Assembly (NCBI GenBank): GCA_029212425.1
Contig: JARGNC010000056.1
Coordinates: 1 to 13,445, forward strand
From: Phycisphaerales bacterium
GTDB taxonomy: Bacteria; Planctomycetota; Phycisphaerae; Phycisphaerales; UBA1924
Reading direction: 5' to 3'
DNA length: 13,445 nucleotides
Shown here: positions 6,420-13,399 of the stretch, piece after piece
How positions within the stretch are numbered: the first letter of the stretch is position 1
Layout of the letters: every line of letters begins with the position of its first letter
Notes under the pieces: model-generated
What the model was told of the DNA's origin: nothing
The model's input: the letters and a program-made list of their open reading frames with translations, nothing else
The model's database searches: none
Position numbers and translations under genes: made by a program

Positions 6420-8282
6420 ATGTATACCAATCAGTTTTTGATGATCCGGAGTTGTCTCTTTGCCGTGATCTTGTTTTGCTGTGCGATCAAAATCGCTGGA
6501 TGCGAGTCGATCAATCTGGCTGAGACTCAAAAACCGTGCATCAAAGGCACAAATCCACTGATCGATACAGAGAGTGGTACGCGATTCGGTCCAGAGTGGA
6601 GCCGCGGTATTGTGTGGTATCAAGTCTTCCCCGAACGATTTGCCAATCAAAACCAAGGGAATGACCCCAGTCAGAGACAAAGCACGACGGTGGGTTGGGA
6701 TCAGTCATTCGATGAAGCGACCATTGAAGAGGTCGAGCGGTCATGGATGCTTGCGCAAGGTGAGCCGAGACATTTTCGGTATGATCCCAGGCGTTCCGGC
6801 GGTGCGGTTGCCAATGTCATCTACCAAAGAAGGTATGGCGGTGATTTGCAAGGCGTGTACCAATACCTTGACGAGCTGAAGGATCTTGGGGTTGGGGGGA
6901 TCTATTTCTGTCCTGTGTTCTCTTCCACTTCGCTCCATAAGTACGACGCGATGGATCATCGTCACATCGATCCCACACTCGGACATCCGGGGGTGATTTC
7001 AAATCAGCATCGGTTTGATCTTCAGGGAATGGATCCCGCGGATGAAACAACATGGGGCTGGACGCTTGCGGATCGATGGTTCCTGGATGTGCTTGTGCCT
7101 GCGATCCGTGATCGTGGGATGAGAATCATGCTTGATGGGGTTTGGAATCATGTCGGTTTAGACCACTGGGCATTCCAGGATGTCGTTCAACATGGATCCT
7201 CCTCAAAGTATGCAGAGTGGTTCAATGCGACCTTTGACGATGAGGGGCGATTGGTCGGCTGGGAGTCGTGGGGCGGTCACAATGGGCGATTGCCGGTCTT
7301 CAAACAAACAAATACGGGAGATCTTGCGCCAGAACCCAAAGCACACATGATGGCGGTCACACGGAGATGGATGGATCCAAACGGGGACGGCGATCCCTCA
7401 GACGGCATTGACGGCTGGAGATTGGATGTCGCAAACGAAATCGGGAGGCCGTTCTGGAAAGATTGGCGTGCTTTGGTCAAAGGGATCAATCCTGAAGCAT
7501 TGATTGTGGGTGAGATCTGGTTTGACGCTCGAGAGTACTTTGATGGGACCGCGTTCGATGCGCAGATGAACTACCCGGCGGCGTACGCGATCGCGGATTG
7601 GCTCGCAATTGGTCATATGAAGGGTGATGCATCATCGGTCGCGGCGAGACTCGCGGAGGTCTATTCCCATGACCCAGAAACGGATGCATCCCAGCTCAAC
7701 CTCATGAGTTCTCATGATACTGAACGCTTGGCTTCATTGATGCACAACGACCACCAGAGGTCGTTCGACAATGGTTCCCATCCATGGAGAGATGCGGATA
7801 CCTACGACCGACACTCGGTCAGCAAGGAGGCATTGGCAAGGGCGCTCGTTGCATACATGGTTCTGGTCGCTGCGCCAGGATCTCCGATGATTTACAACGG
7901 AGATGAGTTCGGGATGATCGGAGCAGACGACCCAGATGATCGGCGTCCGATCCCGCCTGGATTTTTGGACGGGACCACGCTGAGTGCGGAGCAGCGGTCG
8001 TTCAAAGAGCAGGTCAGCTGGATCATGCATCTCAAGCAGGATCCAACCGTCGGCGAATTGTTAAGATCTGGTAAAGCCCAATGGGAGTCGAGTGAAGATG
8101 GGAAAGGGCTCCGTGTCATCCGTCAAGGTGACGGCTTTGAGTTGGTTATTGATATCGGACCTTGTGGAACAGATTGGGTGGGATACGAAGCGAGCAATCC
8201 AGTCTGGACCGCAACTCGAAGGTTTGAGGGGGATGAAGAATGCTGGCAAGTCGAGCTTCGACTGATAAGCACTAGGGGTTAG
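6420..8282 (+). CDS. GH13 amylase/maltodextrinase-type lipoprotein
   Basis: The 620-residue enzyme hydrolyses alpha-1,4 (possibly also alpha-1,6) glucosidic bonds. The N-terminus is a lipoprotein signal with lipobox IAG|C (Cys28), so it should be anchored on the outer face of a membrane. The barrel starts at GIVWYQVFPERF (63-74). GH13 conserved regions are all present: region I DGVWNH (239-244), region II GWRLD with nucleophile Asp336, region III VGEIW with acid Glu365, and region IV SSHD with Asp433. The string DGWRLDVANE is typical of neopullulanase/cyclomaltodextrinase-like GH13 members, but the N-terminal CBM34 domain of those enzymes is absent. NGDGDPSDG (321-329) may bind calcium. A short C-terminal beta domain follows from about 545. 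ATG 6420 is favoured over the in-frame ATG at 6441 because AGGGA lies 6 bases upstream. Catalytic residues are intact; exact specificity is uncertain. Confidence 0.93.
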   Translation: MYTNQFLMIRSCLFAVILFCCAIKIAGCESINLAETQKPCIKGTNPLIDTESGTRFGPEWSRGIVWYQVFPERFANQNQGNDPSQRQSTTVGWDQSFDEATIEEVERSWMLAQGEPRHFRYDPRRSGGAVANVIYQRRYGGDLQGVYQYLDELKDLGVGGIYFCPVFSSTSLHKYDAMDHRHIDPTLGHPGVISNQHRFDLQGMDPADETTWGWTLADRWFLDVLVPAIRDRGMRIMLDGVWNHVGLDHWAFQDVVQHGSSSKYAEWFNATFDDEGRLVGWESWGGHNGRLPVFKQTNTGDLAPEPKAHMMAVTRRWMDPNGDGDPSDGIDGWRLDVANEIGRPFWKDWRALVKGINPEALIVGEIWFDAREYFDGTAFDAQMNYPAAYAIADWLAIGHMKGDASSVAARLAEVYSHDPETDASQLNLMSSHDTERLASLMHNDHQRSFDNGSHPWRDADTYDRHSVSKEALARALVAYMVLVAAPGSPMIYNGDEFGMIGADDPDDRRPIPPGFLDGTTLSAEQRSFKEQVSWIMHLKQDPTVGELLRSGKAQWESSEDGKGLRVIRQGDGFELVIDIGPCGTDWVGYEASNPVWTATRRFEGDEECWQVELRLISTRG

Positions 8283-8455
8283 TCCTTGGCTGTACTTCCA
8301 GAATAGTAATTGTGGAGAAATGGGAGGATTTTTGGGTGAGATTCCTCCCTTATGTGATAAAGTCAAGCAGTTTGGCGACGCGTAAAGCGTCTGTTTTATA
8401 CGAATTCATCGTGTTGGACCACGATGTTCACACTTCTATCCGAGGAGAGTTCAGA
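8283..8455 (+). promoter_or_regulatory. Leader region of the dockerin gene with three inverted repeats
   Basis: Three perfect inverted repeats occur in 173 bases: GGGAGGA/TCCTCCC (8322-8328 with 8343-8349, loop 14); GACGC-GTAAA-GCGTC (8377-8391), followed by TGTTTT; and CATCGTG-TTGGAC-CACGATG (8407-8426). The second could serve as a small terminator for the GH13 gene or as an operator. A possible -10 TATACG is at 8397-8402, with only a weak -35 (TTGGCG, 8372-8377, spacing 19). If that promoter is right, the third hairpin would sit at the very 5' end of the dockerin mRNA. The ribosome-binding site GAGGAG (8442-8447) is 8 bases before the ATG. Confidence 0.45.
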
Positions 8456-10483
8456 ATGAGAGTTTCGAAATCAATGTTCGCGGCAACAATCGCTGCGTGC
8501 TCAGGTGCAGCTCTTGCACAACCAGTCATCGACGGTATTTACGATCCAGGAACCGAAAGCGGTTTCTACGGCGATGTGATCTGGGTGCAAAATAATGCAA
8601 CCGGATTCGGAGATAATGGACCAGGCCTCTTCCAAGGTGGTGACTTCGGGAACCCAGAAGTCGTTTCTACTGGTATTGAAATCAAGATTCCACTCGCTTC
8701 GCTCGGCTTGTCCGGGTCAGAAACAATCCGCATCGCAGGCTGGGTCAACTCAGGCGACCGCACCTTCAAATCAAACCAGATCATTGGTGCACTCCCGATT
8801 GATACCGGCAACCTTGGTGGTGCACAGAACTTCAACGATGCACCATTCGACACCACCACACAACACATCGAAGTTGATCTCAGCGGCGTCCCTGCAACAG
8901 GCGCGACAGTTGATGGCAGCCTTGGAGCGGATGCGTGGTCGCAGGTCTTCCTTCAAGGGAACTACACCGGCTTCGGTGATGAAACCGACGGCACAGTAGA
9001 CGGCTCAGGTCCAAACGGTGGCGGCTCAGAAATCGACGGCATCTACATCGCAAAGGATGCAACCAACCTCTACATCATGGTTGCAGGTAACCTCGAGAAC
9101 AACGGGAACGGTCTTGACCTCTACATCGACACCGGCGCTGGCGGCTCAAGCTCGCTCGGCGGTGGTTCAGGCGCAGGCGGGTTCATCATTGATGGACAAT
9201 CAGGCCTCGCGTTCGATTCCGGTTTCGATGCAGACTATGTCTACTCCGTCGATGCGTGGAACGATGACGAAGACGATGGCACCACTCCGAATGTTCCTCG
9301 CGCGTTCTTTGGTCCGATCGGATCAGATATCGACGATCTGGGATCACTCGCAGGATACGGCGCTGCAAACGCTGGCGCTCTTGCGGGCGGTGTGATGATG
9401 GGTATCGACAACTCAAACATCGAAGGTGTCATCGGTTCACAGTCCGAATCAACCCCAGTTTCACCAGATACAAACTGGGCATACGGCTCAGAGATTGATA
9501 ACTGTCGCGTGTACATTGATACAGCGAACAACCGTCTGTATGTGTTCATTGGTGGCAACATCCAGAACAACTACAACAAGTTCAACATGTTCTTCGATGT
9601 CGCTCCAGGCGGACAGAATGTGCTCCTGGACACCAATGTTGATATCAGCTTCAACGGCCTCAACGGCATGGCGGGCATCACCTTCGATTCCGCGTTCGCA
9701 CCAGACTACTGGATCAACACCAACAACGGTGTCGATGGCGGTACCGGCGCACTCAACAACTTCTCCGATGCTGCGACACTCCGCACCAACGGCGCCAACA
9801 TCGATCCTGACTTCGCGGTCATCACCGATTACGGCTCATACTCCGGTGGCGAAGTCGGCGCAACACCAATCATGGACTTCTCAGGTCCACGTGTTGACAT
9901 CCAAGACGGCACCTTCGGGAGCTTGTTCAGCGAATACGCTCCGCGTCTGCTCGCTCTTGACCCGTTCAACCCAACCGCTGGTCTTGTACAAGTCTCGATC
10001 GACAACTCCAATGTTGCTGGTGTGACCGATGTCGCTGCGGATCCTGCTGCTGCAGCAGCAGTGAACACCGGTGTTGAGCTCTGCATTGATCTCGACGAAC
10101 TCGGTTGGGATGGATCGCAAGACATCCTCATGGCAGGCTGGATCTCCAACGATGGGTTCTCGTTCCTGTCCAACCAGGTACTTGGCGGTCTCCCAGCGGG
10201 TTCAGCAAATGTCGGTCCACGCGATGCGGATGACGACGGCATCAACGATCTGGACTTCAACGCGATTGCTGGTGACCAGTTCATCAACCTGACCAACCCA
10301 GTTGTTTCCAATCCATGTCCTGCTGACCTCACCAACGACGGCAGCTTGAACTTCCTTGATGTCTCCGCGTTCCTCGCGGCATTCGGGAACCAAGATCCGG
10401 TTGCTGACTTCCAGCCTGACGGAAGCTTCAACTTCCTCGATGTGTCCGCGTTCCTCGCGGCATTCGGTGCTGGTTGCCCGTAA
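8456..10483 (+). CDS. Secreted modular protein with C-terminal GC-type dockerin
   Basis: The 675-residue protein starts with a Sec signal (MRVSKSMFAATIAACSGAALA|QPV, cleavage after Ala21). It ends with two 27-residue dockerin repeats between Cys621 and Cys674: DLTNDGSLNFLD (624-635) and DFQPDGSFNFLD (651-662), each an EF-hand-like calcium loop plus a VSAFLAAF helix. Between them lie unnamed beta-rich modules. Module A occurs at 72-141 and 538-612 (both with AGW, FxSNQ, a GxLP and a late D-F). Module B occurs at 191-325 and 345-524 (both with SEID, GN, N-x-N, a GLxFDS/GITFDS, DY and IDNSN). Module B recalls secreted planctomycete beta-sandwich proteins of unknown role. It has no catalytic motif I recognise, so binding or structure is more likely than catalysis. 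AAC and TTC codons dominate, unlike in the GH13 gene, suggesting high expression. ATG 8456 has a GAGGAG site and the signal peptide; the upstream extension to 8312 was rejected. Its position after GH13 suggests a surface role in glucan use. Confidence 0.88.
   Translation: MRVSKSMFAATIAACSGAALAQPVIDGIYDPGTESGFYGDVIWVQNNATGFGDNGPGLFQGGDFGNPEVVSTGIEIKIPLASLGLSGSETIRIAGWVNSGDRTFKSNQIIGALPIDTGNLGGAQNFNDAPFDTTTQHIEVDLSGVPATGATVDGSLGADAWSQVFLQGNYTGFGDETDGTVDGSGPNGGGSEIDGIYIAKDATNLYIMVAGNLENNGNGLDLYIDTGAGGSSSLGGGSGAGGFIIDGQSGLAFDSGFDADYVYSVDAWNDDEDDGTTPNVPRAFFGPIGSDIDDLGSLAGYGAANAGALAGGVMMGIDNSNIEGVIGSQSESTPVSPDTNWAYGSEIDNCRVYIDTANNRLYVFIGGNIQNNYNKFNMFFDVAPGGQNVLLDTNVDISFNGLNGMAGITFDSAFAPDYWINTNNGVDGGTGALNNFSDAATLRTNGANIDPDFAVITDYGSYSGGEVGATPIMDFSGPRVDIQDGTFGSLFSEYAPRLLALDPFNPTAGLVQVSIDNSNVAGVTDVAADPAAAAAVNTGVELCIDLDELGWDGSQDILMAGWISNDGFSFLSNQVLGGLPAGSANVGPRDADDDGINDLDFNAIAGDQFINLTNPVVSNPCPADLTNDGSLNFLDVSAFLAAFGNQDPVADFQPDGSFNFLDVSAFLAAFGAGCP
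8669..10291 (+). repeat. Interleaved protein-level repeats (A-B-B'-A') in the dockerin protein
   Basis: Unit A spans 8669-8878 (residues 72-141) and 10067-10291 (538-612). Unit B spans 9026-9430 (191-325) and 9488-10027 (345-524). The similarity is visible in the protein but largely worn away in the DNA, so the duplication is old. A full module seems to be B followed by A, as in the last copy. The first copy would then lack most of B and the second would lack A. Confidence 0.6.
10364..10467 (+). repeat. Near-identical DNA repeat of the two dockerin segments, 81-bp period
   Basis: The 23 bases at 10364-10386 recur exactly at 10445-10467 (TCCGCGTTCCTCGCGGCATT and the following CGG), 81 bases or 27 codons apart. 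Both encode SAFLAAFG. The DNA identity is higher than the function needs, which points to recent homogenisation or strong codon preference. Confidence 0.85.
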
Positions 10484-10510
10484 TCGAGAATCATTTCTAA
10501 TGAGATTCAG

Positions 10511-10542
10511 GGTGCCCGCACGATCGTGTGGGCACCTTTTTT
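10511..10542 (+). terminator. Rho-independent terminator of the dockerin gene
   Basis: An 11-bp stem (10511-10521 with 10526-10536, one G-U pair) closes a GATC tetraloop and runs straight into six T residues at 10537-10542. It starts 27 bases after the TAA stop. It separates this gene from the esterase gene, which therefore needs its own promoter in 10543-10600. Confidence 0.93.
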
Positions 10543-10606
10543 ATGGACTACACTGGTCTATCGATCAACAATGTTCTGTGTGGATACAGGTTCAAAAGGA
10601 GATCCC

Positions 10607-11884
10607 GTGCGTACATTCCTTGCTCTTTCGTTCTTCCTCTGCAGCATCGCGACGAGTTTTGCGGCTGAGCCTGACATGGTTCGCCCCGAAACATTGCCAC
10701 AAGGGTTTGTTCTGATTGTCAAGGACAACTCTGGGATGGCAAATCAGGACAACCCGATTTATCTCGCGTCGAGCATCAACGGCTGGAACCCCTCAGATGA
10801 AGAATCCATGCTCACGGGACGATCAGACACACGCTGGCAGATCGTGATTGATCGCGATCTCCACGGCGTTGGGATGCAGTTCAAGTTTACGCTCGGCGGA
10901 TGGGATCGAGAAGAACTGGATGAGAACGGCGAATCCATCGCGAATCGCTCGCTTGGGCTCATTGATCGCTCCAAACTCAAAGGTGACGAGCGGCCTGTCA
11001 TTGAAATCGAAATCCCCCAGTTCCGTGTGCCAGTCGCGCTCAGCGAGCAGGTCCGCCAACAGGGGATTTATCGTGCACTCGAAGTCACCGGCAATGTCAA
11101 ACGCGTCGAAGTTCGCGGCGGTGCGGGTGGTGCTGAATCCATGACTCGAGATTTGTTGGTCTGGCTCCCAGAGGGATACAACGAACCAAAGAACGCGAGC
11201 CGATCCTACCCGGTGCTGTACATGTTCGATGGTCAGAACTTGTTTGATCAAATGGCCGGCGTTCCAGGTGAATGGGAGATCGACGAGACCTTGACCGAGC
11301 TGGTCGGGAACGGATCGGTCGAGCCAATAATTGTCGTAGGGATCCCGCACGCTGGTGAGCATCGGATTTCCGAGTTCATGCCGATGGGCTCATATAAAGG
11401 GATCGAAGGGGATGGGGCGGCATGCATGAGTTGGATCATGCACGAAGTGATGCCGAAGGTGAACAGAGCGTTTCGTGTGCAGCAGGGACGCGATCATACA
11501 GCGATTGGTGGAGCATCACTCGGCGGAGCGATGGCGTTGTACGGCGCGACGGAATACCCCGAAGTCTTTGGGCGAGCATTGATCGAGAGTCTCCCGATGA
11601 TCGGCAAAGACCCAACGGTCTCACAGATCAAAAACGCGAAGGGATACCCCTCGAAGTTTGTCATCGGGATGGGCTCCGCAGAGGTCGGCACCGATTCAGC
11701 GAACAAAGAAATGAACAACCAGTATGTGGATTGGGCGAAAGAGGTTGATGCGATGCTTTCAAGGCAGGCGAGACTCTCAAAGTCCGATCACAAACTACTG
11801 ATCGGTGATGGTCATGTGCACAACGAAACCGCTTGGGCTGCTCGGTTCGGAGAAGCAATCCAGTTCCTGTTCCCGGCAAACTGA
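10607..11884 (+). CDS. Secreted esterase-fold protein with a probable N-terminal starch-binding-like domain
   Basis: The 425-residue protein begins with a Sec signal (RTFLALSFFLCSIATSFAA, cleavage near 20). Residues about 33-120 look like a CBM20/CBM48-type beta-sandwich: IYLASSINGWNPSDE, then a W, then QFKFTLGGWDREELDENG and ANR. Residues about 180-425 are an Esterase-D/Fes-like alpha/beta hydrolase: LLVWLPEGY, YPVLYMFDGQNLFD (201-214), nucleophile Ser304 in GGASLGG, and the probable catalytic His405 in HNETAW. Glu359 or a nearby acid may complete the triad. Such enzymes cleave acyl esters of sugars or siderophores, or transfer acyl groups; the glucan-like N-domain suggests an acylated alpha-glucan or oligosaccharide, but this is inference. 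The GTG start has an AGGAG site 5 bases upstream; the frame is open back to 10526, but the leader would then lack a signal at its end. It follows a terminator and is 29 bases from the next gene. Confidence 0.85.
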   Translation: MRTFLALSFFLCSIATSFAAEPDMVRPETLPQGFVLIVKDNSGMANQDNPIYLASSINGWNPSDEESMLTGRSDTRWQIVIDRDLHGVGMQFKFTLGGWDREELDENGESIANRSLGLIDRSKLKGDERPVIEIEIPQFRVPVALSEQVRQQGIYRALEVTGNVKRVEVRGGAGGAESMTRDLLVWLPEGYNEPKNASRSYPVLYMFDGQNLFDQMAGVPGEWEIDETLTELVGNGSVEPIIVVGIPHAGEHRISEFMPMGSYKGIEGDGAACMSWIMHEVMPKVNRAFRVQQGRDHTAIGGASLGGAMALYGATEYPEVFGRALIESLPMIGKDPTVSQIKNAKGYPSKFVIGMGSAEVGTDSANKEMNNQYVDWAKEVDAMLSRQARLSKSDHKLLIGDGHVHNETAWAARFGEAIQFLFPAN

Positions 11885-11913
11885 GCAGCCGTTGTATCGG
11901 TGAGGTGAATGTC

Positions 11914-13344
11914 ATGTTTATGCGGATGGTGTACGACGAGAACCTCGCGGCTGCAGCATATCTCATTGGATGTCAGCGTTCAGGTGAAGCGATCGTTATT
12001 GATCCGCAGCGTGATGTTGATCGCTATATCGAGATAGCACAACACAATGGGCTGAAACTGACCGCGACAGCTGAAACTCATATTCACGCGGATTTCGTTT
12101 CTGGGTCACGAGAACTCGCGGAACAAATCGGTGCTCATGTATATGTCTCCGACGAGGGGGATGCGGATTGGAAATGCCAATGGCTTGATGAGAAATCCGG
12201 TGGGGGGACATACGAGCACACGCTCCTGAAAGATGGCGATTCGTTCAACATCGGGAACATCGAGTTCAAAGCAATTCATACACCTGGCCACACTCCCGAG
12301 CACATTGTGTTTCTCATTACCGATCATGGTTCGGGAGCTACGGAGCCAATCGCACTCGCAAGTGGGGACGTTGTATTCGTAGGTGATCTAGGAAGACCTG
12401 ATTTGCTTGAATCCGCAGCGGGGCAATCCGGGATGATGGAGCCATCTGCGAAGACGCTGTATGCGACTGTGCAGAAGTTGCAAGACATTCCGGACTTTGT
12501 TCAGGTGTGGCCAGCGCACGGAGCAGGCAGCGCATGCGGGAAAGCACTCGGCGCGGTCCCGATGAGCACCATCGGGTATGAGCTGCGATTCAATCCGGCG
12601 CTCAAAGCGGCAACCTCAGAGCAAGCATTTGTCGACTTCATCCTTGAGGGGCAGCCCGAGCCTCCGATGTATTTCGCAAATATGAAGCGGGATAACAAGA
12701 TCGGTCCCAAAGTCTTGGGCGGGTTGCTCAACCCAACCAAGATGTCTGCTTCAGACCTGCGAACGATGGACACCCAGCATGTAGCGTTGATCGACACCCG
12801 GCCTTGGGATGCGTTCCGTGCTGGTCATGTTCCCGGCGCGATGAACTTCACGCTCATCAACTCGTTTAGCACCAATGTGGGTTCGATGGTCCGTGACACG
12901 GATGACATCTATTTGATACTTTCGCCTGAACATCTTGACGATGCTGTCCGGCAGTTGGTCCGAATCGGGCTTGACCGTATCCGAGGTTGGGTCGATGCTT
13001 CGGAGATTGAAAGATATCCGGATTCCGTCCGCGATCTGGTTTCACTTCCCGAAGTGAGCGCCGCCGAAGCGTCCGGAATGATCAATGCTGGGGAAGTGCA
13101 TGTGCTCGATGTTCGCAGGGTTACTGAGTTTGACAATGGACATCTACCAGGAGCGATCAACATCGCGCACACCAGATTGGCTTCTCGGCTAGAAGAAGTT
13201 TCTAAAAACACCCGATGGCTCGTCAACTGCCACAGCGGGGTGCGTTCAGCGGTTTCTGCGTCGTATCTCCAACGGCTCGGGTATCAGGTAGTCAATCTCA
13301 AAGGCGGCCATCTTGCATGGCAGCAGTTTCAATCGCAGGATTAG
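11914..13344 (+). CDS. Persulfide dioxygenase-rhodanese fusion (CstB-like MBL-fold protein)
   Basis: The 476-residue cytoplasmic protein has three parts. Residues 1-250 form a metallo-beta-lactamase-fold persulfide dioxygenase with THIHAD (55-60), HTPGHTPEH (122-130), SGDVVFVGDLGRPDL (150-164) and WPAHGAGSACGK (199-210). By comparison with ETHE1 the iron ligands should be His56, His126 and Asp152. Residues about 275-375 are a rhodanese fold whose active-site loop has no cysteine (LILSPEHLDDA), a pseudo-rhodanese. Residues about 380-476 are an active-type rhodanese with Cys439 in NCHSGVR. This order matches CstB, which oxidises low-molecular-weight persulfides and makes thiosulfate, so a role in sulfide/persulfide detoxification is likely. 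ATG 11914 has GAGG 8 bases upstream; an ATG two codons later is the alternative. It starts 29 bases after the esterase gene, but no functional tie is evident. Confidence 0.93.
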   Translation: MFMRMVYDENLAAAAYLIGCQRSGEAIVIDPQRDVDRYIEIAQHNGLKLTATAETHIHADFVSGSRELAEQIGAHVYVSDEGDADWKCQWLDEKSGGGTYEHTLLKDGDSFNIGNIEFKAIHTPGHTPEHIVFLITDHGSGATEPIALASGDVVFVGDLGRPDLLESAAGQSGMMEPSAKTLYATVQKLQDIPDFVQVWPAHGAGSACGKALGAVPMSTIGYELRFNPALKAATSEQAFVDFILEGQPEPPMYFANMKRDNKIGPKVLGGLLNPTKMSASDLRTMDTQHVALIDTRPWDAFRAGHVPGAMNFTLINSFSTNVGSMVRDTDDIYLILSPEHLDDAVRQLVRIGLDRIRGWVDASEIERYPDSVRDLVSLPEVSAAEASGMINAGEVHVLDVRRVTEFDNGHLPGAINIAHTRLASRLEEVSKNTRWLVNCHSGVRSAVSASYLQRLGYQVVNLKGGHLAWQQFQSQD

Positions 13345-13370
13345 TTCTCAGATCGCGCGACTGCTATAAT
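13341..13370 (+). promoter_or_regulatory. Extended -10 promoter before the gene at the right edge
   Basis: A perfect consensus TATAAT lies at 13365-13370, preceded by TGC (13362-13364), which makes an extended -10. A weak -35 (TTAGTT, 13341-13346, spacing 18) overlaps the preceding stop codon. It lies 30 bases before the ATG at 13400, so the downstream gene can be transcribed on its own. Confidence 0.7.
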
Positions 13371-13399
13371 CTGTTGCAGGAATCAACGGAGAAGGCGCG

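Noticed and set aside
6306..6680. 125-codon upstream extension of the prepilin-like frame
   Set aside because: It lies antisense to the GH13 gene start, has no prepilin features, and would bury the type IV leader; the ATG at 6305 has a ribosome-binding site and a perfect leader.
8322..8349. GGGAGGA/TCCTCCC inverted repeat as the GH13 terminator
   Set aside because: The loop is 14 bases and no T tract follows, so I kept it only as an unexplained inverted repeat in the leader.
10043..10059. Short GCTGCTGCAGCAGCAG run as a microsatellite
   Set aside because: It simply encodes a five-Ala stretch in a linker; too short for a meaningful variable repeat.
10364..10467. 81-bp spaced repeats as a CRISPR-like array
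   Set aside because: There are only two copies, in frame, encoding the two dockerin segments of one protein.
9829..10494. 221-codon open frame on the minus strand
   Set aside because: It is a shadow of the biased codon use of the dockerin gene; its Ser/Pro/Arg-rich translation has no domain and no convincing start site.
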